From Actinomycetaceae bacterium (lineage in GTDB: Bacteria; Actinomycetota; Actinomycetes; Actinomycetales; Actinomycetaceae): a stretch of 64,000 nucleotides of DNA. A program made the translations under genes and the position numbers. Below are positions 1-9,381 of the stretch, in pieces. Each line of letters opens with the position of its first letter. Within the stretch, counting starts at the first letter, position 1. The DNA lies in contig JAUNLN010000005.1 of NCBI GenBank assembly GCA_030532245.1, positions 22,618 through 86,617 of the forward strand. The letters run 5' to 3'. The notes below the pieces were generated by a model. The model was not told the origin of the DNA. It ran no database searches and saw only the letters and a program-made list of their open reading frames with translations.

Positions 1-1
1 C

Positions 2-115
2 ACTGAGACTCTCGCAGCTTTGGACCTTGAGGTGAACCCGCGTTACGGCGAGCTTACTGAAGACAACATGTTGTACCAGCCGAAGCTTGACGGCGTGGTA
101 CAACCGCAGTTTTAA
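2..115 (+). CDS. C-terminal fragment of probable SurA-like foldase/lipoprotein
   Basis: This is the last 37 codons of a gene that begins before the window; it ends at a TAA 146 nt before the enolase start. The visible tail contains EVNPRYGELTE. The phrase NPRYG followed by a short acidic tail is what I remember from the C-terminus of actinobacterial SurA N-terminal-domain proteins encoded near enolase. The catalytic or chaperone part is outside the window, so the assignment rests on this motif and on position only. It could be another secreted or exported protein. No terminator is visible between this gene and eno. Confidence 0.5.
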   Translation, partial: TETLAALDLEVNPRYGELTEDNMLYQPKLDGVVQPQF

Positions 116-249
116 AGATAAGGCTTGGCTGGGCCCTCATCGGACTATCCCTAGTCAAACCTAATCCGACCTTCGAGTTCCGCAAATGTGGTGCTCGATT
201 GAGGGAAACGAAACCCGTTGAAATAGTCCACGATGTAACGAACCTATAG

Positions 250-1542
<1,293 letters not shown>

Positions 1543-1571
1543 TCTAGCCGGCTAGCCCGGTTCAGATGATG

Positions 1572-1610
1572 GTTGGGGATGAGCCCGTCTGGGTTCATCC
1601 CCAACTTTTT
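1572..1610 (+). terminator. Rho-independent terminator after eno
   Basis: GTTGGGGATGAGCCC pairs with GGGTTCATCCCCAAC across a four-base loop (one G-T pair) and is followed by TTTTT. Confidence 0.92.
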
Positions 1611-1653
1611 GTGTACCTTCGGCGCGCGCCTCGCAAGTGCGGGCCAGATCTTG

Positions 1654-1660
1654 TAAAACT
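1654..1660 (+). promoter_or_regulatory. Possible -10 element for a leaderless ftsB-like mRNA
   Basis: TAAAACT lies directly before AGAGGC and the ATG at 1667. It is a seven-base, imperfect version of the TANNNT-N6-ATG pattern seen at many genes in this window. AGAGG is too close to the ATG to be a normal SD site. Confidence 0.4.
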
Positions 1661-1666
1661 AGAGGC

Positions 1667-2275
1667 ATGAGTCAGGGTAAGGGAAGAGGTTTTCGCCGGC
1701 CGGGAGCACCCAAAGGGGTAAGTGGCTTCCGGCAGACGGGTAACTCTCGCGCGCAATCGAAGCGAACGCGTTCGGTTTCTGCGAGTAGGAGGCCTCCGGC
1801 TAGGGCGCGCGAGCAACATAAGAGCGTGCCGGCCCAAAAACCTGATGAGCGCGTAGTGTCGCTGAAGGCGTTTGCGATTGCGCTAACGCTGGTGCTTGGT
1901 TTCCTCGGGATTTCGCAGCCGCTTCACCAGTGGTGGGCGCAGCAGCGCGAGTACAGTGCGATCTTGTCGCAGATTGAGCAGGCGAAGATCGTGAATGAGG
2001 AGCTTTCTGGCGAACTGGATCGTTGGAGCGACAAGTCGTATGTGGCTTCTCAGGCGCGTGCAAGGTTACACTACGTTCAGCCCGGCGAGATTCAGTATCA
2101 GGTGGTTGACGCCCCTGATGATGGAACTGATCAGTCTAGTGCGGAGGCTGTTCACGAGCAGGGCCCGCCTAGGCCCTGGTATTTGGTTATTGCAGATACT
2201 GCGGACGCGGCTGACGATCCGAATCCGCCCATCCACCTAGAACCTTCCGTGAAGGTTGGTAACAACGAGGAGTAG
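1667..2275 (+). CDS. FtsB/DivIC-type septum formation initiator
   Basis: The 202-residue protein has a basic, Arg/Pro-rich cytoplasmic N-terminus (about residues 1-70), one membrane segment (ALTLVLGFLGISQPL, about residues 76-92), a coiled-coil region starting EYSAILSQIEQAK, and a motif around ARARLHYVQPGE typical of DivIC/FtsB proteins. The family links FtsL and FtsQ in the divisome. I chose ATG 1667 over the in-frame GTG at 1637 because MSQGKGRG fits actinobacterial relatives and the -10-like TAAAACT sits just upstream. It is three bases from the DUF501-Ppx gene, so the two are probably co-transcribed. The long acidic C-terminal tail (residues about 155-202) is of unknown role. Confidence 0.85.
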   Translation: MSQGKGRGFRRPGAPKGVSGFRQTGNSRAQSKRTRSVSASRRPPARAREQHKSVPAQKPDERVVSLKAFAIALTLVLGFLGISQPLHQWWAQQREYSAILSQIEQAKIVNEELSGELDRWSDKSYVASQARARLHYVQPGEIQYQVVDAPDDGTDQSSAEAVHEQGPPRPWYLVIADTADAADDPNPPIHLEPSVKVGNNEE

Positions 2276-2278
2276 CCC

Positions 2279-3796
2279 ATGCAGGTCACGCCAACGAGCG
2301 AAGTTGATCTGAAGATTCTAGAACTGCAGCTTGGTCGCGTGCCCCGAGGAGTGCTCGGTATTGCTGCGCGTTGCGTGTGCGGTGCTCCTACCGTGGTTGC
2401 CACGGCTCCGCGCCTGGAAAATGGTAGCCCGTTCCCAACCATGTTCTACCTGACGCACCCGACCGCCGTTAAGGGCTGTTCCGTGCTGGAGTCGAACCAG
2501 TGGATGGAGTATTTGAACGAGCTGCTCGCCTCCGATGAGGATTTGAAACAGCGCTACGAGGGTGCGCACCGCGCTTACATTGAGGCGCGCGAGGCTGTTG
2601 AGGTTGTGGAGGAGATTAAGGATTTCTCCGCCGGAGGAATGCCTGAGCGCGTGAAGTGCTTGCACGCCCTGCTGGGCCATTCGCTTGCGGCCGGTAGGGG
2701 AGTGAACCCGATCGGCGACATGGTTCGCGACAGGCTCGCAGAAGACGGGCTGTGGAACGAGGAGGAGTGTTCTTGCCTCGCCGGTCAGACTCCCGCAGAT
2801 TTCGTGCAGGAGGAGCCTGCTCCCGCAAAGGGTGATGCCTCCTTTCCGTGGCTAGACGAAGGCCCAGCCCACCGGGTTGCGGCGATTGATTGCGGTACGA
2901 ACTCGATCAGGCTCCTCATCGGGGAGATGAAGAACGGTGAGTTTGAGCAGTACCTGCGCACTATGGACATCGTGCGCCTGGGTGAAGGCGTTGACCGCAC
3001 GGGTCGTTTGTCGGATGAGGCGATTGCTCGCACGCTCGCGAAGGCGGGTGAGTACGGGCAGGTGGCTCGCGTGGCGGGTGTAAATCGTATGAGGTTTGTG
3101 GCGACTTCGGCGAGCCGGGATGCGGAAAACCGTGAGGAGTTCCGCGCGGGGATCCGCAGGGTGCTCGGCATTGAGCCTGAGGTAGTTGAGGGCTTGGAGG
3201 AGGCCGCCCTGTCGTTTTCTGGAGCGGTTGGTTCGCTAGAAGACGCGGCTACCCCCGTGATGGTTGTTGATATTGGAGGCGGTTCCACCGAGTTCGTGCT
3301 GGGCGCGGGCGAGGAAATCGAGGCGAGCGTTTCGAAGAACATGGGGTCGGTGCGCATCACGGAGAAGTTCCCCGAGCTTTCCGGCGCGAACCCGAGTACT
3401 GAGGCCGCCGCCGCGTGGGTCGATCAGATTCTGAACGAGGTGGCTAAAGAGGTGCCTCTAGAGCGCGTGAACACTCTCGTTGGTGTTGCGGGCACAGTCA
3501 CGACGATCACGTGCCACGCTCTTGGCCTGAAGGAGTGGGATCCGGTTGCCGTCCACGGAGCAACTATCTCGCTTGAGCAGATGCTCGCCTCTTGTGACTA
3601 CATGATCAACGCGCCCGCTGAGGAGCTTGCGGCTCTTGCGTACATGCCGCAGGGGCGCGCGGACGTCATTAGTGGTGGCGCAGTCATTTGGCGTCAGATA
3701 CTAGTTCGCGCAGCCGGGGCGAACCCCAAGCTGCGCGAAACTAGAGTGTCTGAGCACGATATTTTGGATGGTATCGCGCTGTCGCTTCTTTCCTAG
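2279..3796 (+). CDS. DUF501 domain fused to Ppx/GppA exopolyphosphatase
   Basis: The 505-residue protein has two parts. Residues about 1-175 are a DUF501 domain (QLGRVPRGVLGIAARCVCG, then FPTMFYLTHP and KGCSVLES). From about residue 198 a Ppx/GppA phosphatase begins with the actin-fold phosphate-1 motif AAIDCGTNSIRLLI; MVVDIGGGSTEFVLG is the phosphate-2 loop and GVAGTVTTITC a later conserved loop. The Ppx part should hydrolyse polyphosphate or (p)ppGpp. In most actinobacteria I know of, DUF501 and Ppx are separate neighbouring genes; here the reading frame is continuous through a linker rich in E, P and A. The start ATG follows the ftsB-like stop by three bases. The last four bases overlap the end of nhaA tail to tail. 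Confidence 0.9.
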   Translation: MQVTPTSEVDLKILELQLGRVPRGVLGIAARCVCGAPTVVATAPRLENGSPFPTMFYLTHPTAVKGCSVLESNQWMEYLNELLASDEDLKQRYEGAHRAYIEAREAVEVVEEIKDFSAGGMPERVKCLHALLGHSLAAGRGVNPIGDMVRDRLAEDGLWNEEECSCLAGQTPADFVQEEPAPAKGDASFPWLDEGPAHRVAAIDCGTNSIRLLIGEMKNGEFEQYLRTMDIVRLGEGVDRTGRLSDEAIARTLAKAGEYGQVARVAGVNRMRFVATSASRDAENREEFRAGIRRVLGIEPEVVEGLEEAALSFSGAVGSLEDAATPVMVVDIGGGSTEFVLGAGEEIEASVSKNMGSVRITEKFPELSGANPSTEAAAAWVDQILNEVAKEVPLERVNTLVGVAGTVTTITCHALGLKEWDPVAVHGATISLEQMLASCDYMINAPAEELAALAYMPQGRADVISGGAVIWRQILVRAAGANPKLRETRVSEHDILDGIALSLLS

Positions 3797-5187
3797 CGAG
3801 CCATTTGGCGCATGCGGTTTGCCGCGGGGCCACGTGCATGCATGTGTGCCCTGTGGTGTACCCAGTAGCCGCCGCCGATAGCCGCGATTGCGGTACCCAT
3901 CATCACGCCGAGCTTCGCGTGCGGGATGTGCATGGACTCTGGCGGGAACGCGAGGCCCGCGATGAGTAGTGCAACGGTGAAGCCGATGCCGGCAAGTAGC
4001 GCGATTGCGGCAATGTCCGGCATATCCACACCGGCGCCGAGGCGCAGGTTCGTGAACTTAGTGAGGAGCCAGACGGAGCCTGCGATGCCAAGCAACTTGC
4101 CGAGCGGAAGGCCGAGTGCAACACCGATAGCAACCGGGTCGGCCAGCGTCTCGACGAGGCCACCGGACTGCGACACGTTCACGCCGGCCGCGAAGAACGC
4201 GAAGAACGGAACGACGATGCCTGCGGAAATCGGGTTGATCTTTTCGGCGAGGTGGTGCGACCACTGCGGTTCGCCGCGCCTGCGCGCTGCGGGAACGAGG
4301 AGGCCCATGGCGACGCCCGCGATGGTGGCGTGAACGCCGGAAGCGTGCATGAAGCCCCACGCAACCACGCCGATCGGAATGAGGATCCACCACTTCATCA
4401 CGCGCTTTTGCACGAGCACGCCGAACACTGCGATCAAAGCAAACGAGATCAAGAGGGCGATGAAGTTCAGGTCGGTGGAGTACACGAGCGCGATGATGAT
4501 GATCGCGAGGAGGTCGTCAACCACTGCGAGGGTGAGGAGGAATGTGCGGGAGGCGGGCGGCATGCCCTTGCCGAATAGGCCGAGGAGGGCGACTGCGAAC
4601 GCGATGTCGGTAGCCGCGGGGATTGCCCAGCCGGAGAAGGCTTCGGATCCGGTGAGGATCTGTACAAGCAGGTAGACGACGGCCGGGCCGAGCATACCGA
4701 AGGCCGCTGCAATCATGGGCAGTGCTGCCTCACGGATGTCGCGCAGTGCACCCGTTACGAACTCGGTCTTAAGTTCGAGGCCGACTACGAAGAAGAAGAT
4801 GGTTAGAACACCATCGGCTGCCCACGCTGAGATTGGCAGGTGCAGGTGGAGGGATTCTGGGCCGAACGTAAAGTTCGCCATTGCGTCGTAAATGAAGCCG
4901 AACGGGGAGTTCGCCCAAAGAAGGGCGAGGAGGGCTGCGATTACGAGGAGCATGCCCGCGTTTGTCTCATCCGTTACGAAGCGCTCAAAGCGTTTGGCGA
5001 GGTCTCTGTGGCTCCTGATCGGGGCTACCCTACCGCCTGCGCGTTCTCGATCCATTCGTCGAATCTGCGAGGAGGTTAATGTGTAGAAACGCTGCATCCC
5101 CGCATTCCCTTTAAAGCGACGCGCGTTCTTGCGCACGATGCTGGGATCGGAGTGAACGCCGGGTCTTCTACGGCCGTCAGACCACAT
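3793..5187 (-). CDS. nhaA: Na+/H+ antiporter NhaA
   Basis: The 464-residue inner-membrane protein exchanges protons for sodium to control internal pH and salt. The membrane part starts near FERFVTDETNAGMLLVIAALLALLWANSPF and contains the ion-site motifs AATDIAFAVALLGLFG and LTLAVVDDLLAIIIIAL, whose aspartates (one in TDIAFA and the DD pair in VVDDL) match the essential residues of the family. About eleven to twelve hydrophobic segments are visible. There is a basic N-terminal extension of about 70 residues. I chose ATG 5187 because AAAGGTGA lies five bases upstream; a GTG nine bases further upstream is possible. A -10-like TATACA lies further upstream on the same strand. Confidence 0.95.
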   Translation of the reverse strand: MWSDGRRRPGVHSDPSIVRKNARRFKGNAGMQRFYTLTSSQIRRMDRERAGGRVAPIRSHRDLAKRFERFVTDETNAGMLLVIAALLALLWANSPFGFIYDAMANFTFGPESLHLHLPISAWAADGVLTIFFFVVGLELKTEFVTGALRDIREAALPMIAAAFGMLGPAVVYLLVQILTGSEAFSGWAIPAATDIAFAVALLGLFGKGMPPASRTFLLTLAVVDDLLAIIIIALVYSTDLNFIALLISFALIAVFGVLVQKRVMKWWILIPIGVVAWGFMHASGVHATIAGVAMGLLVPAARRRGEPQWSHHLAEKINPISAGIVVPFFAFFAAGVNVSQSGGLVETLADPVAIGVALGLPLGKLLGIAGSVWLLTKFTNLRLGAGVDMPDIAAIALLAGIGFTVALLIAGLAFPPESMHIPHAKLGVMMGTAIAAIGGGYWVHHRAHMHARGPAANRMRQMAR

Positions 5188-5377
5188 ACGGCTCACCTTT
5201 CTTTACTGCTTGTGTGCCTTCCTTGGCAATTTGTATAGTTCGACTTTAGTAAATCTGAGGCCCCTAGGCGCGTTCAGAGCGAATTTTGTACCCAAATTGT
5301 TTGTTTCCAGCATATTTGCTAGCCCCGCTCCTAGTGGCGCTTCCCGCCTTTGGTGGGGTCTGCGAGTTGGGCTTCGT

Positions 5378-5408
5378 TTGCGATTAAAGCGGGCCTTCGA
5401 CGTACAAT
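5378..5408 (+). promoter_or_regulatory. Likely promoter of the UAA tRNA
   Basis: TACAAT at 5403-5408 lies eight bases before the tRNA. TTGCGA at 5378-5383 could serve as a -35 element, although the 19-bp spacing is long. Confidence 0.5.
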
Positions 5409-5416
5409 ACCTATGC

Positions 5417-5490
5417 GCCCCCATAGCCCAATTGGTAGAGGCAGTCGACTTAAAATCGATCGAGTGCCGGTTCGAGCCCGGCTGGGGGTA
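5417..5490 (+). tRNA. tRNA with anticodon UAA (Leu), short variable loop
   Basis: A complete cloverleaf can be drawn. The acceptor GCCCCCA pairs with TGGGGGT (G1-U72 wobble) and the discriminator base is A. The D arm has a three-base-pair stem GCC/GGC with G18-G19 present. The anticodon arm GTCGA-CTTAAAA-TCGAT gives anticodon UAA. The variable loop is only five bases (CGAGT), and the T arm is GCCGG-TTCGAGC-CCGGC. CCA is not encoded. UAA reads the rare leucine codon UUA. Bacterial leucine tRNAs normally have a long variable arm, so this one has a leucine-like D arm, discriminator and anticodon in a class I body. Its charging identity is therefore less certain than the cloverleaf itself. Confidence 0.85.
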
Positions 5491-5599
5491 CTTTTCGTAT
5501 TCCGCCGAGGGAGATAAAAGTTTCGCACCCCATTCCTTTTCGTTATTCTCGGGTAACAGTGGGCGTATTAGACGCATAAATATTTTTGAGGGGGCTTCT

Positions 5600-6532
5600 T
5601 TGAGTAGCAATCCTGTAATGAGTCGTTTGGACCAGGAGTTTGCGCAGCGCACTCCTGCGGGTTACCCGACCATGCCCGGTTACACTCCGGGGAGGGGCCA
5701 GGGCGCTCCGACGATGGGGAGGCCCTACGCGCCGACCTCCGCGCCTTCGGGCTACGAGACCGCGGCTGGCCGAATCCCGATGGAGGAGTACGAGCAGGCG
5801 TACGCGGGTCGCGACGCCGGCCCGGTGCAGACCGGACGCATGACGTACGACGACGTGATCGTGAAGACGGGCGCCATGTTCGGCCTCGTGCTCGCGGGCG
5901 CCATTTTGGGTTGGATGGCTATCGGAATGGCTCCGGGCCTTGGCCTTGCCCTCGTGTTTGGCGGCATGATCGCAAGCCTCGTGCTCGCAATGGTGAACAT
6001 CTTCTCCAAGAAGATCCGCCCGGCTCTCATCAGCGCTTACGCGGTTGCAGAAGGTCTGATGCTCGGAGGCTTCTCGTGGATGTTCGAGCTCATGTACCCC
6101 GGAATCGTGATGCAGGCCGTCATCGCAACCTTCGCGGTTATGGGTGTTGCGCTCGCACTATTCGCGTCGGGCAAGGTGCGCTACAGCTCTAAGACCAGCC
6201 GATTCGTGCTGATTGGCCTGTTCTCGATCCTCGGCTACAACCTCCTCAACATGGTGCTCGTCTGGACGGGCGTACTCGACACCGCCTGGGGTCTTGGCTC
6301 GATTACGATCGCGGGCATTCCGCTCGGCCTGATCGTCGGCGTGTTCGCGGTAATCGTTGGCACGTACAGCCTGATCGGCGACTTCGATGTTGCAAAACGC
6401 GGCGTTGAGGCGGGCGCTCCGCGCATCTACGCCTGGAGCGTCGCATTCGGTATCACCGTCACCGCGGTGTGGATCTACGTCGAAGTGCTACGACTAATCG
6501 CAATCTTCCGTTCCGTAGTTGGAAATGAGTAA
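5600..6532 (+). CDS. Bax inhibitor-1/YccA-family membrane protein
   Basis: The 310-residue protein has a cytoplasmic, Pro/Gly/Tyr-rich N-terminus of about 85 residues, then seven hydrophobic segments from about FGLVLAGAILGWMAIG to the end, with FSWMFELMYPGIVMQAVIATF and LIGDFDVAKRGVEAGAP characteristic of actinobacterial Bax1-I proteins. The family comprises pH- or ion-responsive membrane channels of uncertain bacterial role. I chose TTG at 5600 because GAGGGGGC lies five bases upstream and MSSNPV matches the typical start; ATG 5618 is the alternative. The reading frame is open back through the tRNA, but that part cannot be coding. Confidence 0.85.
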   Translation: MSSNPVMSRLDQEFAQRTPAGYPTMPGYTPGRGQGAPTMGRPYAPTSAPSGYETAAGRIPMEEYEQAYAGRDAGPVQTGRMTYDDVIVKTGAMFGLVLAGAILGWMAIGMAPGLGLALVFGGMIASLVLAMVNIFSKKIRPALISAYAVAEGLMLGGFSWMFELMYPGIVMQAVIATFAVMGVALALFASGKVRYSSKTSRFVLIGLFSILGYNLLNMVLVWTGVLDTAWGLGSITIAGIPLGLIVGVFAVIVGTYSLIGDFDVAKRGVEAGAPRIYAWSVAFGITVTAVWIYVEVLRLIAIFRSVVGNE

Positions 6533-6535
6533 ACT
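6530..6535 (+). promoter_or_regulatory. -10 element for a leaderless FKBP transcript
   Basis: TAAACT is followed by seven bases and the ATG at 6543. It overlaps the stop codon of the preceding gene and supports this start over ATG 6525. Confidence 0.5.
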
Positions 6536-6542
6536 GAACATC

Positions 6543-6944
6543 ATGAGCGAATACTTCAAAGTTTCAGATAACTTCCTACGTAAGCCCACCATTGAGTTCT
6601 TGACGGAGGAGCCGCCGGCAGGCCTCCACGTCGAGGTCATCCGCGAAGGCGCGGGTGCTCCCGTGGTTCCGGGCAAGCAGATTCAGGCACACTACCTCGG
6701 CCAGGTTTGGAACCGCAACGAGTTCGACAACTCCTACGACCGCGGCCAGCCGTTCTCCTTCACTGTTGGTGTCGGCATGGTTATCCCCGGTTGGGATCAG
6801 GGTCTCGTGGGCGTGCGCGAGGGCTCGCGCGTTGTCCTGTCGATTCCTTCTGACCTTGGCTACGGCCCCTCGGGCGTTCCGCAGGCGGGCATCCGCGGCG
6901 GCGACACCCTCGTGTTTGTAACCGACGTAGTTCGCGTATTTTAA
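6543..6944 (+). CDS. FKBP-type peptidyl-prolyl cis-trans isomerase
   Basis: This is a single-domain FKBP of 133 residues that should accelerate proline isomerisation during protein folding in the cytoplasm. Visible family features are the VVPGKQIQAHYLGQVW strand, FDNSYDRGQPFSFTVG, the GMVIPGWDQGLVG hydrophobic pocket segment, and the LGYGPSGVPQAGIRGGDTLVF end. No signal peptide is seen. No SD site precedes ATG 6543, but a -10-like TAAACT ends seven bases before it, which suggests a leaderless message. An in-frame ATG at 6525 overlapping the upstream stop would give six more residues. A bidirectional terminator separates it from msrA. Confidence 0.93.
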   Translation: MSEYFKVSDNFLRKPTIEFLTEEPPAGLHVEVIREGAGAPVVPGKQIQAHYLGQVWNRNEFDNSYDRGQPFSFTVGVGMVIPGWDQGLVGVREGSRVVLSIPSDLGYGPSGVPQAGIRGGDTLVFVTDVVRVF

Positions 6945-6956
6945 AAAAGCGCAAGC

Positions 6957-6991
6957 AAAAGCGGCTGGAGAGCAGTTCCCCAGCCGCTTTT
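6957..6991. terminator. Bidirectional terminator between FKBP gene and msrA
   Basis: AAAAGCGGCTGG pairs perfectly with CCAGCCGCTTTT across an 11-base loop. The A tract and T tract let it serve both convergent genes. Confidence 0.92.
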
Positions 6992-7058
6992 ACTTACCCC
7001 GCATCAAGACAGGAAGCACCCACTTCGAGTGCAAAAGCAGTGAGCAAGTAAGCCGGGT

Positions 7059-7688
7059 CTAGACGATTCCGATCGGGCAACTCATGCCGTTCGGCCCGTG
7101 ATTGCAGTAGCCGTTTGGAATGTGGTGCAGGTAAGCCTGGTGGTAGCGCTCCGCAAGGTAAAACTCGCCGGCCTCCTTGGCCGAAGCGATCTCCGTGGTA
7201 ATAGTGCCCTTGCCGTGCTCGTCGAGCACCTTCTGGAACGCTTCGCGCGTGCCGATGGCCGCAGCCTCCTGGCTCTCATTCGTGAAATAGATAGCCGAGC
7301 GGTACTGGGTGCCAACGTCGTTACCCTGGCGGTCAAGCGTGGTCGGATCGTGGTTCTCCCAAAAAGCCTTCAAAACCTCTTGGGCGGAAATCTCGGTTGG
7401 GTCGAACACCACGCGAACCGTTTCAGCGTGGCCGGTTCCGCCCGTGCAAACCTCCTCATAAGTGGGGTTAGGAGTCGTACCACCCATGTAGCCAACGGCC
7501 GTAGCCTTCACGCCGGGAAGCCTCCACATGATTCGCTCCGAACCCCAGAAACAACCCATTCCAATGTAGATCGTCTCGTAAGGCTCCTCCCACGGGCCCT
7601 CAACGGGACTATTCAACACCGGGTGCAAACCCAGATTCGATACGATCGGCTCCGCGCGCCCAGGAAGCGTACCCTCGTGAGTTGCCAT
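7059..7688 (-). CDS. msrA: Peptide-methionine (S)-S-oxide reductase
   Basis: The 209-residue enzyme reduces methionine-S-sulfoxide in oxidised proteins. The catalytic cysteine lies in GMGCFWGSERIMW; VGYMGGTTPNPTYEEVCTG and EVLKAFWENHDPTTLDRQGNDVG are further MsrA signatures. The C-terminus (CNHGPNGMSCPIGIV) has cysteines that could act in recycling. I chose ATG 7688 because GGAGGG lies eight bases upstream; the reading frame is open further back but without an initiation site. The gene diverges from the AI-2E-family gene, and the 113-bp intergenic region carries a perfect inverted repeat (7729-7746). Confidence 0.96.
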   Translation of the reverse strand: MATHEGTLPGRAEPIVSNLGLHPVLNSPVEGPWEEPYETIYIGMGCFWGSERIMWRLPGVKATAVGYMGGTTPNPTYEEVCTGGTGHAETVRVVFDPTEISAQEVLKAFWENHDPTTLDRQGNDVGTQYRSAIYFTNESQEAAAIGTREAFQKVLDEHGKGTITTEIASAKEAGEFYLAERYHQAYLHHIPNGYCNHGPNGMSCPIGIV

Positions 7689-7728
7689 GCGTAGACCCTC
7701 CTTTTTAAACAAGAACTTCGAGCTACCT

Positions 7729-7746
7729 AGCATAAGACTCTATGCT
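7729..7746. promoter_or_regulatory. Inverted repeat between msrA and the AI-2E-family gene
   Basis: AGCATA-N6-TATGCT is a perfect 6-6-6 palindrome in the divergent intergenic region, about where regulators of either gene could bind. Function is inferred only. Confidence 0.35.
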
Positions 7747-7801
7747 TGTAGTAACGCGATGAATGCAACGTGCATTCCCGCGAAAAATATTTGGAGGGCT
7801 A

Positions 7802-9217
7802 ATGGCCAAACGCCGACCACGTCGGGCATCCGACTTATTTGACAGATTCTCAGAGCCGCTAATGCGAGCGCGCAAGTCCATGCAACCAGAACCCGTGGTT
7901 GTGGAAAGGCTCGAGACCTCCGCGCACGAAAACCAGCGGGTCACCGACCATGTGAGTTGGCCGCTGCGTGTCGCCGCCGCGTGGTCGTGGAGAATGCTCG
8001 TCGTAATCCTCGGTGTTGCTGTTGTAGCCTACGGCCTGTCGTACATCACGATGATCGCAATCCCGGTGGCGCTCGCGGTGCTGATCGCAGTGCTACTCGA
8101 CCCTGTGAACAGGTTCTTCCGCAGGCGCCTCTCTATGCCGCGCGCACTTAGCGCCGCGCTCAGCCTGCTTCTTGGCATGGGCGTTGTGATCGGCCTGGTT
8201 TCGCTTTCTTCCTCGCAGATCATCGCCCAGTTCGGCGACCTCGTGAAAAAAGCGTCTGACGGTTTGGCTCGCCTCACCGACTGGCGCCTTGCCAGCCCAC
8301 TGCCGATCGAAATCGGTGCGATTGGGAAGTATCTTGCTTCGTTGAATGACGAAATCATCCAGGTGGTTCAGAGCAACTCGCAAAGGCTTGCCTACGGAGC
8401 ACTGTCCATCACGTCGACGGTAGGCAACGTCGTTACGGGCACGCTTATCGCCCTGTTCGTCCTTTTCTTCCTGCTAAAGGATGGCCGCGACATTTGGCTG
8501 TGGGTGCTTCGTTGCCTGCCCGAAGCGGCGCGCGTTCCATTGCATGAGGCTGGAGTTCGCGGCTGGGTAACGCTTGGCGCATACACGAAAGCGCAGATCC
8601 TGGTTGCTGCGATCGACGCGGTCGGCATCGGTCTTGGCGCCTACTTCCTCGGCGTGCCCCTCGCAATCCCGCTGGCTGTCCTAGTATTCATCGGCGCGTT
8701 TGTGCCGATTGTCGGTGCGTTCATCACTGGCTCGATCGCAGTGCTAGTGGCGCTCGTAGACCAGGGCGTCATGACCGCGGTGTTCATGCTCATCGTTATC
8801 CTCGTTGTGCAGCAGGTGGAAGGCAACGTGCTCCAGCCGTGGCTCATGTCGAACGCCGTGTCGCTGCACCCCGTTGCCGTGCTACTTGCGGTCGCCGCAG
8901 GATCCTTCCTGTTCGGCATCGCCGGTGCCCTGTTTGCCGTGCCCGTGATCGCGTTCCTCAACACGTCGATCCTCTACCTGTACGGTTACGACAAGTTCCC
9001 GGCCCTCGCGTCCGACCCCGACCGTCCGGGCGGGCCTCCGGGAACTCTCGAAGCGCAGATCCTCGGCTCCTACACGGCCGACATCTCCCGCACGGATCCG
9101 ATCGCCGAACCGGAACTTCCTAAGAACGTTGATGATTCAGTCAAGGAGAAGGTCGCGGCAGCCGAGAAGGCCGACGGCAATCCGACCAAGCAGCCTGAAA
9201 CTGGCGACGAGGAGTAG
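7802..9217 (+). CDS. AI-2E family transporter
   Basis: The 471-residue polytopic membrane protein belongs to the AI-2E/PerM family, whose members export small molecules or act as ion antiporters; the substrate is unknown. A basic N-terminal tail precedes paired hydrophobic segments (MLVVILGVAVVAYGLSYITM and VALAVLIAVLLDPV). A periplasmic/amphipathic region follows, then the conserved core FLGVPLAIPLAVLVFIGAF-PIVGAF and QQVEGNVLQPWLMS. The C-terminus is a hydrophilic, acidic tail. ATG 7802 is preceded by TTGGAGGG. The codon for residue 12 (in ASDLFD) is TTA, read by the UAA tRNA type found at 5417. Confidence 0.9.
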   Translation: MAKRRPRRASDLFDRFSEPLMRARKSMQPEPVVVERLETSAHENQRVTDHVSWPLRVAAAWSWRMLVVILGVAVVAYGLSYITMIAIPVALAVLIAVLLDPVNRFFRRRLSMPRALSAALSLLLGMGVVIGLVSLSSSQIIAQFGDLVKKASDGLARLTDWRLASPLPIEIGAIGKYLASLNDEIIQVVQSNSQRLAYGALSITSTVGNVVTGTLIALFVLFFLLKDGRDIWLWVLRCLPEAARVPLHEAGVRGWVTLGAYTKAQILVAAIDAVGIGLGAYFLGVPLAIPLAVLVFIGAFVPIVGAFITGSIAVLVALVDQGVMTAVFMLIVILVVQQVEGNVLQPWLMSNAVSLHPVAVLLAVAAGSFLFGIAGALFAVPVIAFLNTSILYLYGYDKFPALASDPDRPGGPPGTLEAQILGSYTADISRTDPIAEPELPKNVDDSVKEKVAAAEKADGNPTKQPETGDEE

Positions 9218-9257
9218 TCTGCTCCCCGCGGGTCTACCGGCTGAAAACTGAATACGT

Positions 9258-9306
9258 AAAAGGGGAAGGTCTTGGAGGCTTAAATGCTTCCAAGACCTTC
9301 CCCTTT
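9258..9306. terminator. Bidirectional terminator between AI-2E gene and greA
   Basis: AAAGGGGAAGGTCTTGGA pairs with TCCAAGACCTTCCCCTTT around a short loop, which is very stable. The genes converge here. Confidence 0.93.
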
Positions 9307-9381
9307 AGAATCTTGCCCGCTCAGGCTTACGGGCGCTTAGCTCACCAGGTAGCGGAGCCGCGCTGCGTTGCCTGCTTGGAC

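Noticed and set aside
5210-5599. Open reading frame extending the Bax1-I gene upstream through the tRNA
   Set aside because: It would translate a tRNA gene and has no initiation site; the TTG at 5600 has a good SD and family-like N-terminus.
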